The notes under the pieces: generated by a model | Told to the model about the DNA's origin: nothing | What the model saw: the letters and a program-made list of their open reading frames with translations, nothing else | Databases searched by the model: none | Assembly (NCBI GenBank): GCA_031415695.1 | Contig: JANOSH010000066.1 | Location: forward strand, 91,026-155,025 | Length of the DNA: 64,000 bases | From: JANOSH01 sp031415695 | GTDB lineage: Bacteria; Actinomycetota; Acidimicrobiia; Acidimicrobiales; Ilumatobacteraceae | Reading direction: 5' to 3' | Part shown: piece by piece, positions 34,688 to 42,654 of the stretch | Position numbering within the stretch: the first letter of the stretch is position 1 | Layout: each line of letters begins with the position of its first letter | Made by a program: the position numbers and the translations under genes

Positions 34688-36051
34688 ACGCTCTGTCCCA
34701 ACACGGGCCCGTGGTCATTATCGGCGCCGGGCCGTGCGGCTCGCTGTTGGCGATTCTTTTGGCCGGACTCGGTCACGACGTCGAAGTGTTCGAGAGTCGC
34801 CCCGACCTTCGTACATCGGTGGTCCCGGCGGGCCGATCTATCAACCTTGCGCTCGCATCGCGCGGAATTGCGGCGCTAGAGGAGGCCGGGGTGATGGATG
34901 AGGTAGCCAAGCGACTCATCCCGATGCGCGGTCGCATGGTTCATGTTGACGGTTCTGCGGTGTTCCAGCCCTATGGCAGCCACGATTCGGACGTCATCTA
35001 CTCGGTGTCGCGAGGTGATCTGAATGCAATTCTACTCGACGCGGCCGAGGCCACTGGGCGGGTGCATATCTCGTTCGAATACCGCTGTCGCAGCGTTGAC
35101 CTTGTTCATCGGGTCGCAACCTTCACGACGCACGCCTCTGAGGTTGACGAGGTCTCGGTTGGTTATGGAGTGGTGTTCGGCACTGATGGTGCGAGCTCAG
35201 CGCTTCGAGACGCTCTGGTTGCTCATGGCGATTCGGTGGTGTCGGTCGAACCCCTCGGCCACGGCTACAAGGAGCTCGCTATTCCAGCTGCTGCGGGACT
35301 CGACCCATTCCAGCTCGATCCCTTTGCGCTTCACATCTGGCCGCGTGGGCAACTCATGCTCATTGCTTTGGCGAACCCGAATGGCGATTTCACGGCGACG
35401 CTGTTCATGCCCCTCGTCGGCGATTCGGACTCCTTCGAGTCGCTCAACACTCCCGAGCTTATAGACGACTTCTTCGACCGAACTTTTCCTGGTGTCAACG
35501 CACTTGTCCCAGACCTCGCCGAGCAGTTTGTGGGGCGTCCAACGGGAACGCTGTCAACTATCCGAACGGCAGGTTGGAACCATGGTGGCGACGCATTGCT
35601 CCTCGGCGACGCTGCGCACGCCATTGTGCCGTTCCACGGGCAAGGAATGAATGCTGCAATGGAGTCATGTCAGGTGCTCTCGCGACATCTCGCCTCGCAT
35701 CAGCATGATCTGGCTATGGCATTTCGTGCTTTTGAACACGAACGAAAACCAGACGTTGACGCCATTGCCGAGATGGCACTCGACAATTACATCGAGATGC
35801 GAGCCGGTGTGATGGATCCGTCGTACCTCATCAAGCGGCAATTAGGTCTTGAGTTGGAGCGGCGGTTTCCAGATCGAATCAGTCCGCGCTACAACATGGT
35901 GATGTTCTCGACTATGCCCTATTCGGTTGCCCAGCAACGCGCCCGCGACCAAGGCGAGCTACTCGAGGAACTCACGATGGGTATCGACAGTGTGGCCGAG
36001 GTCGATTTCGAACTCGCGGCGCGCCTGGTGTCCCAGTTGCCGCCGCTTTGA
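34684..36051 (+). CDS. kmo: Kynurenine 3-monooxygenase
   Basis: 455-residue class A flavoprotein: the GxGxxG FAD motif VVIIGAGPCGSLLAILLAG at the N-terminus, the KMO-specific RSINLALASRGIAAL, and the second FAD motif ALLLGDAAHAIVPFHGQGMN. It hydroxylates L-kynurenine to 3-hydroxykynurenine with NADPH and O2. The start overlaps the kynureninase stop. A C-terminal helical tail (VMDPSYLIKRQLGLELERRF) is typical of the family and can be membrane-associating. Confidence 0.92.
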   Translation: MNALSQHGPVVIIGAGPCGSLLAILLAGLGHDVEVFESRPDLRTSVVPAGRSINLALASRGIAALEEAGVMDEVAKRLIPMRGRMVHVDGSAVFQPYGSHDSDVIYSVSRGDLNAILLDAAEATGRVHISFEYRCRSVDLVHRVATFTTHASEVDEVSVGYGVVFGTDGASSALRDALVAHGDSVVSVEPLGHGYKELAIPAAAGLDPFQLDPFALHIWPRGQLMLIALANPNGDFTATLFMPLVGDSDSFESLNTPELIDDFFDRTFPGVNALVPDLAEQFVGRPTGTLSTIRTAGWNHGGDALLLGDAAHAIVPFHGQGMNAAMESCQVLSRHLASHQHDLAMAFRAFEHERKPDVDAIAEMALDNYIEMRAGVMDPSYLIKRQLGLELERRFPDRISPRYNMVMFSTMPYSVAQQRARDQGELLEELTMGIDSVAEVDFELAARLVSQLPPL

Positions 36052-36134
36052 AGTAATCAAGAACTTCTCGAAGTTCCATGTGATGTCGCTGGTTGCGGCG
36101 GCATCGCCAATGGCCGTCAGCTACGTTGGACGGT

Positions 36135-36482
36135 ATGACCATCAAGCGAATTCAGCCCGGTCCGCGTATGAGCCAGGCGGTGGTGCACGGCGACAAGGTC
36201 TACCTCGCTGGCGTCGTCGCTCAGGACTCGTCTCTCGATGTCCTCGGTCAAACTCGGCAAATTCTTGCTCGTATCGACGAATTGCTCGAGCTCGCAGGGT
36301 CCAATAAGTCCAAGATCCTCAAGGCCAATATCTGGCTTACGGATATCTCGACATTCGCCGACATGAACGCGGCATGGGATGCGTGGGCATCGCCTGGGAA
36401 CACACCGGCTCGGGCCACTGTCGAGTCGAAATTGGCGGGACCGGGCCTCTCGGTCGAGATCATGGTCGAAGCGGCTCTCTAG
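36135..36482 (+). CDS. RidA family protein
   Basis: 115 residues of the YjgF/RidA fold: VYLAGVVAQDSSLDVLGQTR, AWDAWASPGNTPARATVES and a C-terminal VEIMVEAAL. Members hydrolyse reactive enamine/imine intermediates. It follows KMO after 83 bp and may be a second deaminase or a detoxifying partner of PLP and amine chemistry in the operon. Its TAG stop lies in a terminal CTAG of repeat copy B. Confidence 0.8.
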   Translation: MTIKRIQPGPRMSQAVVHGDKVYLAGVVAQDSSLDVLGQTRQILARIDELLELAGSNKSKILKANIWLTDISTFADMNAAWDAWASPGNTPARATVESKLAGPGLSVEIMVEAAL

Positions 36483-36538
36483 GTGGCTGAGCGGTGAAGC
36501 GACCGGTAGAGAGCAAGCGAAGCAGAAGGCAAGCCTAG
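36479..36538 (+). repeat. CTAG-bounded intergenic repeat, copy B
   Basis: A 60-bp unit beginning with the CTAG that contains the RidA stop codon and ending with CTAG at 36535-36538. It shares AGCGGTGAAGCGA and GAGCAAGCGA...GAAGGCAAG with the other copies. Confidence 0.75.
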
Positions 36539-36562
36539 ACGCGGCTTGTAGAATCCCTGCTT

Positions 36563-36976
36563 GTGGCTGACGACCGACCCGATGAGCATCCGTTCCGCGA
36601 GCGGCTTGTAGACGCGGCCATCGAGGCCGAAATGCAGACCGGCAAGCACGAGGACACGGTTGAAGCAGCGCGCCGTAGCGTCATGAAGCGATTGCTTCGA
36701 ACGGTTGCCGGATTCTTGCTGATCATCATCGGGCTCGCTGGTCTGGTGTTACCCGGCCCGGGATGGCTCATCATCATGCTGGGATTTTCTTTGCTGCCGT
36801 ACAAGTGGGCGCAACGCACAGTGGTAGAAATCCGTCGGCGAGTACCAGGAGTGCCTGCGGACGGCAAAATTCCGATGAGCACGTGGATCGTGTTGGGCCT
36901 GTTCACCGCTGTCGTAACAGTTGGGTCGGTCCTGTGGGGCGGCGACCTCAAGGAGTGGTTGGCCGCTCGTTTCTAA
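36563..36976 (+). CDS. PGPGW-domain membrane protein
   Basis: 137 residues. Two adjacent hydrophobic segments carry the namesake motif, GLVLPGPGWLIIMLGF (residues about 70-86), and a third membrane segment lies near residue 108 (WIVLGLFTAVVTVGSVL). The N-terminus is charged and cytoplasmic. The family (PF09656, TIGR02611-like) has no known function. The start is a GTG without a clear ribosome binding site. Confidence 0.7.
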   Translation: MADDRPDEHPFRERLVDAAIEAEMQTGKHEDTVEAARRSVMKRLLRTVAGFLLIIIGLAGLVLPGPGWLIIMLGFSLLPYKWAQRTVVEIRRRVPGVPADGKIPMSTWIVLGLFTAVVTVGSVLWGGDLKEWLAARF

Positions 36977-37343
36977 GGACGGAGGGCGGTGCGTCAACTC
37001 GTTGTCAAGATGCCTGAGAAGTGCTCAAGAATCATTGAGCACAGTGTGTGAAACTGAGAGATCGACTTCCATCTTTGAGTCGGGTGTGCCAGTGTGATCT
37101 CACAACAAGTGGTCGTGTTCTGGCTTCAACGGTCGAGCTAACGGGTTAAGTTTCTGCTGTGGTGGCGGCAACCGAACCCGTGGCCTCACGCCAAGCGGGC
37201 GCCACCAAGCATACTGCCGACAGACATCCGCGGATGGTCTTTACTTCGTACGCGCGGCGGCACTACGTTGCGCCGTGGTCTTCGACAAAGATGTCACGTA
37301 AGTAAGCGTCTGGTCCCGAACCGTGTGCGTTTTCGACTGACTG
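36977..37343. other. Intergenic region with a hairpin
   Basis: No gene is evident in these 367 bases. A perfect 8-bp stem, GTGCTCAA-GAATCA-TTGAGCAC, lies at 37021-37042, 44 bp after the PGPGW gene stop, without a U-run. It may be a terminator or an operator. The remainder, up to the end of the minus-strand P450/CMD operon, has no recognisable feature. Confidence 0.4.
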
Positions 37344-37847
37344 TTAGGTGGGTCGAACCCAGTTGCCGTCGATATCGAATATCAAGTCGGTGAGCTCACC
37401 GGGTCGAACCTCGTCGTCGATCCCGAGCGCTACCGGAACCTTCTGGTAGTTCCACTTCATGACGTCGACCGATAGCTCGATGATCTGGGCCTCGGTGAAA
37501 TAGCTGGAGAGTTGGCCCGCCAATTCTGTGCTTATGTCGCCGGGCTGTGTCATGAGCGCGTCGGCGAATCGGAGCGCCACTTTGTAGCGTTCATCGAGAT
37601 CGCTCGACTCGTACCGATCGAGTTGGGCAATGGTTGACTCGTCTAGACCTTCGTCCTTGGCAACTGCCAGGCGAACCGAGAGTCAAGTGCCACAGTCGTG
37701 GTGCCGGGCGCACCGCAGCCGAACCAACTCGGTGGTTATTGGGTCGAGCTGACTGAGCCGCACGACGGCTGCCTGCCAAGAACCAAGCGCAGCGCGAAGC
37801 GGCTTAGCCGCAGCAGTACCTTGAGGAATGCGTCGTTCACGAATCAT
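37344..37847 (-). CDS. CMD/AhpD-like protein with in-frame TGA, candidate selenoprotein (CxxU)
   Basis: Reading through one TGA gives a 167-residue carboxymuconolactone-decarboxylase-family protein: MIRERRIPQGTAAAKPLRAA, TTELVRLRCARHHDCGT, [TGA], LSVRLAVAKDEGLDESTIAQ, DRYESSDLDERYKVALRFAD and the C-terminal VMKWNYQKVPVALGID. All parts are in one frame. Close relatives carry a second Cys of an HDCxxCxxxR motif at the TGA position (codon 55, 37685-37683), so the product would be C52-x-x-U55. Downstream lies a SECIS-like hairpin. The start ATG lies 11 bp inside the upstream CMD gene. Alternatives are a nonsense mutation or a sequencing error. Confidence 0.6.
37650..37685 (-). promoter_or_regulatory. 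Putative bacterial SECIS element after in-frame TGA
   Basis: On the minus strand, after TGA at 37685-37683 and 7 nt, the sequence folds as TTCG-CC-T-GGC, loop AGTT, GCC-A-(A)-GG-(A)-CGAA: about ten pairs with two bulged A residues. The loop starts 17 nt after the TGA and has G at its second position. This fits the relaxed bacterial SECIS model (loop 16-37 nt from UGA, G in the first two loop positions). The fold was derived by eye. Confidence 0.5.
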
Positions 37848-38349
37848 GGGCCTGTCCCTTGCTCGATGCCGTTGGTGTGCCGAAGACCTGTTGCCACGCA
37901 AGCCGTAACCGTTGTCGCTGCTCAATGACAAGAAGTGCGCTCACAAAGTTAGCGAATCCCTCGTTGCCGAGATGCTCACGAACGTCGCCCGCTTGGTTAT
38001 CGCTCAGGTTGGCGACATCGATGACGAACTGCTCGCAGAAGGCCAAACAAGAGCGAGATCGAGAATCGAACATGGTGGACGATGGCCAGTTCCCAAGTTC
38101 GGCAACGGTCGTCTCGGGCACGCCGGTGTGGGCGGTTCGTTCGGCAAGTTCGGCGGTGCAACCGAGCAGCATGGCAACTCTCAACCGGCACAACTCAAGA
38201 AGGTCGGGATCGACCGCTCCCCAAGCGGCCTGGTTGACTCGACGAAGTCCGCCGATGACGTCGGGAAACTCCGACAACGCGGCCTCGAGCGCGGCGGCCG
38301 TTGAAACGTCTGCGGAGAACAATTCTGAACGACTCATCGGTGCGAGCAT
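37837..38349 (-). CDS. CMD/AhpD-like protein
   Basis: 170 residues of the carboxymuconolactone-decarboxylase-like all-helical fold: LRRVNQAAWGAVDPDLLELC, LRVAMLLGCTAELAERTAHT and CLAFCEQFVIDVANLSDNQA. It lacks the paired-Cys motif of the next gene, having single cysteines instead. The two CMD genes overlap and probably form a heteromeric or functional pair. ATG 38349 has GAGG eight bases upstream, overlapping the stop of the preceding P450 gene. Confidence 0.75.
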   Translation of the reverse strand: MLAPMSRSELFSADVSTAAALEAALSEFPDVIGGLRRVNQAAWGAVDPDLLELCRLRVAMLLGCTAELAERTAHTGVPETTVAELGNWPSSTMFDSRSRSCLAFCEQFVIDVANLSDNQAGDVREHLGNEGFANFVSALLVIEQRQRLRLAWQQVFGTPTASSKGQAHDS

Positions 38350-38361
38350 GTCACGGGTACC

Positions 38362-39621
38362 TCAGCCGTACGTCACTGGCAGGTGCCAACACGTATGCAT
38401 TTCATCCACCCGCAGCGACCGCAGCACCGGGGCGGCCCCGGTGGCCAATTCGATACCGGGCAACGCTTCGACGAGCACTTGGGATGCTCGAACCGCAGCG
38501 TCGCGGGTAAGGGCGTAGCGAGACCTCGGCCGATCCTCTGGAAGGGCTGGATGCTTCGACGGCTGACCGAGCCCAAACGCGATTCCGCTGCATAGTCCGT
38601 CGGCCCGGTACATGCCGCGTGGCTCGCGTTGGCACAGATCGGGGCGGGTGACGTCGAAACGATCGGGGTCGGCGAAGACTCGTGGATCTCGGTTGGCAGC
38701 ACCGGCCGAGCACTTGACGAGCGCGCCGTCGGGTAGTAATCGGCCGAACCGTTCGACTTCGTGGCGCGCGAATCGTCGAGCCGTCAGCACCGGGGTGGAA
38801 TGGCGCAGTGTTTCCAAGTACGCATGCCGCATCATCCGCTCGTCGGTTCGGGCAATGTCGAGTTGCTCAGGGTGAGTAAGTAGAAGGAACCACATGTTGG
38901 CGAGTGCACCGTGCAGGGTTTCGTGGTCCGCCTCTAACAGTGTGACGACGATATCGAGCCCGTTCGCTGGCCCATCGGGCAGTTCGAGCGTGGCAATGAC
39001 CGACACCAGGTCTTCGCTGGGGTCACGGAGCCGATCGGCGAGCAGCGCATCGAAGAACTCAGAGAGCTCGTCGATTGCAAGCAGGCCGGCGTGCCGCATA
39101 GCCGGTTCCCACAACACGCCGCGTTGCATGCGCAGGTATCGTTCGATGAACACAGGCATAGCGTCTTCGCCGAGTCCGAGAGTGCGGCCCAGCATCTCGA
39201 TCGGGAACCGAGCACAGAAATCGACGGCCAGATCGAACCGGCCATCGTTTCGCATGTCGGCAACAAGCTGCTCGGCGACGGGCACTGCGAGCGTGTCGAG
39301 GTGGCGGGCTTCGCACTCAAGGAATGCAAGCTCGTCGCGCAGGTTCCGACCTGCGTCCTCGAGGCCATAGAGCCAACGTTTGGATCGGCTTTCGTAATTA
39401 GCGTCGTCAGCGAACACCGAGGTGACATCGTCGTAACGCGTCACCCAAAACGCATTGCCTGGCCAATCCCGGTAGCACGGGTAGTGCTCACGAAGGATCC
39501 CAAGTAGTCGGTACGGGTCGACGAGATGTTGGGTTGCGTACAGCTCGCGCGGTTTGAGCAGCGCCGTGGACTCGCCAACCCGTTCACGTTGATAGATCTC
39601 GTACGTACGAAAGTTGGTCAC
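38362..39621 (-). CDS. Cytochrome P450-like protein lacking the heme-ligand Cys
   Basis: 419 residues with the P450 architecture: the N-terminal FWVTRYDDVTSVFADDANYE, a K-helix ExxR (AYLETLRHS) and the meander ANRDPRVFADPDRFDVTRPD. The heme loop, normally FxxGxHxCxG, reads IAFGLGQPSKHPALPEDRP with no cysteine, and the I-helix AGxxT is LEADHETLHG. It therefore should not bind heme as a thiolate. It may be a non-catalytic partner or use another ligand. It is nine bases downstream of a canonical P450 gene and just upstream of the CMD pair. Confidence 0.8.
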   Translation of the reverse strand: MTNFRTYEIYQRERVGESTALLKPRELYATQHLVDPYRLLGILREHYPCYRDWPGNAFWVTRYDDVTSVFADDANYESRSKRWLYGLEDAGRNLRDELAFLECEARHLDTLAVPVAEQLVADMRNDGRFDLAVDFCARFPIEMLGRTLGLGEDAMPVFIERYLRMQRGVLWEPAMRHAGLLAIDELSEFFDALLADRLRDPSEDLVSVIATLELPDGPANGLDIVVTLLEADHETLHGALANMWFLLLTHPEQLDIARTDERMMRHAYLETLRHSTPVLTARRFARHEVERFGRLLPDGALVKCSAGAANRDPRVFADPDRFDVTRPDLCQREPRGMYRADGLCSGIAFGLGQPSKHPALPEDRPRSRYALTRDAAVRASQVLVEALPGIELATGAAPVLRSLRVDEMHTCWHLPVTYG

Positions 39622-39630
39622 GAAACAGTC

Positions 39631-41088
39631 TCAGACAACGTCGACATCGAGCCACAGCTCGCGGATAGCCCCAAGACCGATGGGGGCGAGGCTGATTCCG
39701 TCGATGTCTTTAGGCATCCGATCACGGTTGATCGAGACGTTGCGCACGTGCTTCATGAGGATCTTCGAGCCGACGATAGACTCCTGATGCGATATCCAGG
39801 CGCCCGGGCATAAGTGAGGCCCGACGCCGAACGCCATATGGCTGTGTCGGCCGTCCTTGGCGAAACCGCTGCGCAGCAGCTTGCCGCTGTACAGGTCTTC
39901 GCGAAAGATGTCGAACGATTCGGGATCCTGGAAGATTCGGTCGTCGTGATTGGCTGACACATCGACCATGTTCATCAATGAGCCGGCCGGTACCTTCACG
40001 CCATGCAGCTCAATGTCGTACGTGTTGTGTCGTGGTTGGCCGCCGATCGACGTCGAGTGGCGTAGCGTTTCGTGAAAGGCGGCATCCCACAATGTGTCGT
40101 CGTTGGCCACGGCCGCGAACTGGTCGGGATGCTGCAGGAGTAGATACCACATATTCAAGATGGCGCCGCGAGTCGTTTCACCGCCGCCCCCAACGACGAG
40201 CGCGATGTTGGACGTGATCTCCTCGGTCGACAGCACGGCGCCATCAACTTTGGTGACGCAGAGCTCCGAGATGATGTCCTTGCCGATAGGTCGGCCTTCG
40301 GCGTCGTAGAGGTACGCCGGCTGCTTACGCCGTTGCTCGACAATGCTGTTGACGTATTCCTCTAGGTCTTGGCGTGCCTCGAGTCCCTGCTGGTGCGTAT
40401 CGGAACCCCCAAGGCCGCGCATCATCGAGCTATACCAGTAAAAGAACGATTCACGAGCGTCGTCGGGAAAGCCCAATACCTGGCACACGACCCGGATTGG
40501 GAACTGGTCGGCGAACGCACGCCCGAATTCGATGGTGCGTGCCCCCGTCGATGGGTCGACGACAACCGCGTCGGTCGACCCCGGCACAAACCACGACGCA
40601 ATCATCTCCTCGGCTAGCCGTTCAATAGCTGGTACGCGTTTGTCGAGCGCCTGCCCGACAAGATGGCGTCCGTACAGATTGCGCCTGCGCCGATGTTCTA
40701 CACCGCTGAGTTCGAGCTGAGTATTGCCGAGCACCCCGCTTGAGCTGCCCTTAGGAATGGTGTTGAAGCCCTCGTCATCGAAGTAACACGCGGTGATGTC
40801 GGCGTATCGGGTGACGTAGTACTGATTGTGGAGCTGATCATGGAAGACGGGATAGTGGTCTCGCATGATTCGGTAGTACGGGTACGGGTTTCTGGCAAAC
40901 TCCGGTGTAGCGAAGATTCGTGGGTCGAGTAGTGGGGTGCCATCGGGCGCGTGTCCCATGTCGACGGCCTGCCCGACCGGCATGAGCGGAAAGTTTGGCC
41001 GACCTACGTCGGCATCGATGTCGTACACCTGTTCGAGAACATCACGGAACGGACACGAAGCTGCCACCTGGAACCTCCAATTTTGCAT
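39631..41088 (-). CDS. Cytochrome P450
   Basis: 485 residues. Canonical features: the I-helix IALVVGGGGETTRGAILNMW, ExxR in FHETLRHSTS, and the heme loop MAFGVGPHLCPGAWISHQE with the Cys ligand. The acid-alcohol pair is altered (GGGGETT), as in several actinobacterial families. It is the first gene of the four-gene operon P450, Cys-less P450, CMD, CMD (candidate Sec) and is divergent from a ferredoxin that could be its electron donor. Substrate unknown; steroids, terpenoids or alkyl chains are possible. Confidence 0.88.
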   Translation of the reverse strand: MQNWRFQVAASCPFRDVLEQVYDIDADVGRPNFPLMPVGQAVDMGHAPDGTPLLDPRIFATPEFARNPYPYYRIMRDHYPVFHDQLHNQYYVTRYADITACYFDDEGFNTIPKGSSSGVLGNTQLELSGVEHRRRRNLYGRHLVGQALDKRVPAIERLAEEMIASWFVPGSTDAVVVDPSTGARTIEFGRAFADQFPIRVVCQVLGFPDDARESFFYWYSSMMRGLGGSDTHQQGLEARQDLEEYVNSIVEQRRKQPAYLYDAEGRPIGKDIISELCVTKVDGAVLSTEEITSNIALVVGGGGETTRGAILNMWYLLLQHPDQFAAVANDDTLWDAAFHETLRHSTSIGGQPRHNTYDIELHGVKVPAGSLMNMVDVSANHDDRIFQDPESFDIFREDLYSGKLLRSGFAKDGRHSHMAFGVGPHLCPGAWISHQESIVGSKILMKHVRNVSINRDRMPKDIDGISLAPIGLGAIRELWLDVDVV

Positions 41089-41138
41089 GGCGTGCGCTAA
41101 AACGACGGGCGACTCACAACCTGTGGAGGAGCGTATCT

Positions 41139-41435
41139 ATGCCGTCGATCTATGTCGTTACCGATTCGTGTATCGACGTGATGGACAAGTCCTGTATCGA
41201 GGTGTGCCCGGTCGATTGCATTCACACCGGTGACGACGATCGCATTTGTTACATCGACCCTGTCGAGTGCATTGGCTGCAACGAGTGCTTGTTGGCCTGT
41301 CCCGTTGGTGCGATCTTCACCGAGGAGGGAACGCCCGGTGCGGCTCGACCGTTTGTCGAGATTAACGCTGTTTGGTTTAGCGACAAACAGCGAGCCCGAG
41401 ATCTCGTCAACGGGTTGAAGGACCTGCCTGGTTGA
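41139..41435 (+). CDS. fdxA: 7Fe-type ferredoxin
   Basis: 98 residues. Two cluster motifs are CIEVCPVDC near residue 19 and CIGCNECLLACPVGAI near residue 45, the arrangement of 3Fe-4S/4Fe-4S ferredoxins of the FdxA type. A GGAGGAG ribosome binding site precedes the ATG. Placed back to back with a P450 operon across 50 bp, it is a probable redox partner. Its 3' end overlaps the convergent membrane protein gene. Confidence 0.85.
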   Translation: MPSIYVVTDSCIDVMDKSCIEVCPVDCIHTGDDDRICYIDPVECIGCNECLLACPVGAIFTEEGTPGAARPFVEINAVWFSDKQRARDLVNGLKDLPG

Positions 41436-42477
41436 GGGTGCGGTCGCTTGACCAGCGTGCCGGCGGTGCCATCACCAAGTTGGCGAGGCCGATGACCGCT
41501 TGGTCGTAGTTGACCCTCCATCCTGCGAAGTCTTTCCACGCTTGGTCACGGTCGGCTTTGATGGCGATGCCGGCTTCGGCCAATTGGTTACAGGCGTGGT
41601 CGAACTCGACCCGCGTGACCGAGATTGGATCATCGGGTTTTGGATCTCGATTGTGGGGTAGCGAGAAGTATTCGCAAATCCAGCCCAACGAAACGCTGCC
41701 GGACCGGATCAGCACCGCCGATCGTGGTGAGAACGGCCGGTCGAGAGCCGATGCCACAATCGCAGCGGAGTCGAGCACGCATCCCGCGGCAGTGATCCAG
41801 CTACGTTCGGGTCGCGGCGAACGAAAGAACGCTAGGGCAGGGTGGCTGGTGTGGCTTTCCTCGATATCGGCGAACCAGTCCTCCCAACGGGGGAACAGGT
41901 CCTCGTCGATTTGTGTGAGCCAACCAATTTGGAAGTATCGGGTGAGTAGCTCCTCGGGTGACGGAGGTGACCCGGCGCGAACTTCCAGAAGCCCGACCAA
42001 CTGTTCGCGACGGCTAAAAGCTCCGTAGATGGTTGGCAGGTACGAGATCATGAGCGACACCAGACCGAGTCCGATCGTGGCCTCGATGAAGGTCAGCGCG
42101 GCATGTGGGAGTGGCTTTTGAAAAACCACCCCGAGGGTCAGGATCGATGAACCGCTGGTGAGAAACGCGTCGCGTAGCGTCACATCTCCGAACGACCAGA
42201 ACAATCCAGTGAACCCCACCATCACTAGTAGCACCCAAGCGCCGGGCAAGATGACCAGGCCGATAGGGCCGTAGTAGGCCATCACTCGGTCGCGGTGTTC
42301 GAACGAATGTCGGCCATTGGCGAGGGCATGGAAAAGGGGTCTCATCGTTAGAAAGAGTCGCCGAGTCACCCACGATGTTCGGGCCCGGGGAAGCACGACT
42401 GTCTGAACGGCGGAGAGCAACGTGCTCAGTATCAACAATCCGCCGGTCAACCCGGCCAAAACTCGAAGGACGACCAT
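41407..42477 (-). CDS. Two-pore-helix ion-channel-like membrane protein
   Basis: 356 residues. Hydrophobic segments lie at residues about 5-30, 70-95 and 125-150, with a pore-loop-like SGSSILTLGVVF between the last two, which resembles a degenerate K+ channel filter (TVGYG is absent). The C-terminal 200 residues are cytoplasmic and helical. A channel or receptor-type role is possible, but the missing filter makes ion selectivity uncertain. Confidence 0.6.
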   Translation of the reverse strand: MVVLRVLAGLTGGLLILSTLLSAVQTVVLPRARTSWVTRRLFLTMRPLFHALANGRHSFEHRDRVMAYYGPIGLVILPGAWVLLVMVGFTGLFWSFGDVTLRDAFLTSGSSILTLGVVFQKPLPHAALTFIEATIGLGLVSLMISYLPTIYGAFSRREQLVGLLEVRAGSPPSPEELLTRYFQIGWLTQIDEDLFPRWEDWFADIEESHTSHPALAFFRSPRPERSWITAAGCVLDSAAIVASALDRPFSPRSAVLIRSGSVSLGWICEYFSLPHNRDPKPDDPISVTRVEFDHACNQLAEAGIAIKADRDQAWKDFAGWRVNYDQAVIGLANLVMAPPARWSSDRTLNQAGPSTR

Positions 42478-42654
42478 TCATCCAGAGTATTTGCTGCGAG
42501 CCGCAAGCGCGCCCACCAACCCCACCCATGACCACGATCTCGCTCGGCTACCGGGTCGGAAATCGACTCCGTGGCCGGGCGAGAAAGTGTTCAGTTGCGG
42601 GATTTTGTTGGGTGAAGATTTCCGATGCTACGAATCTCATTTCCATTGTCTTGT

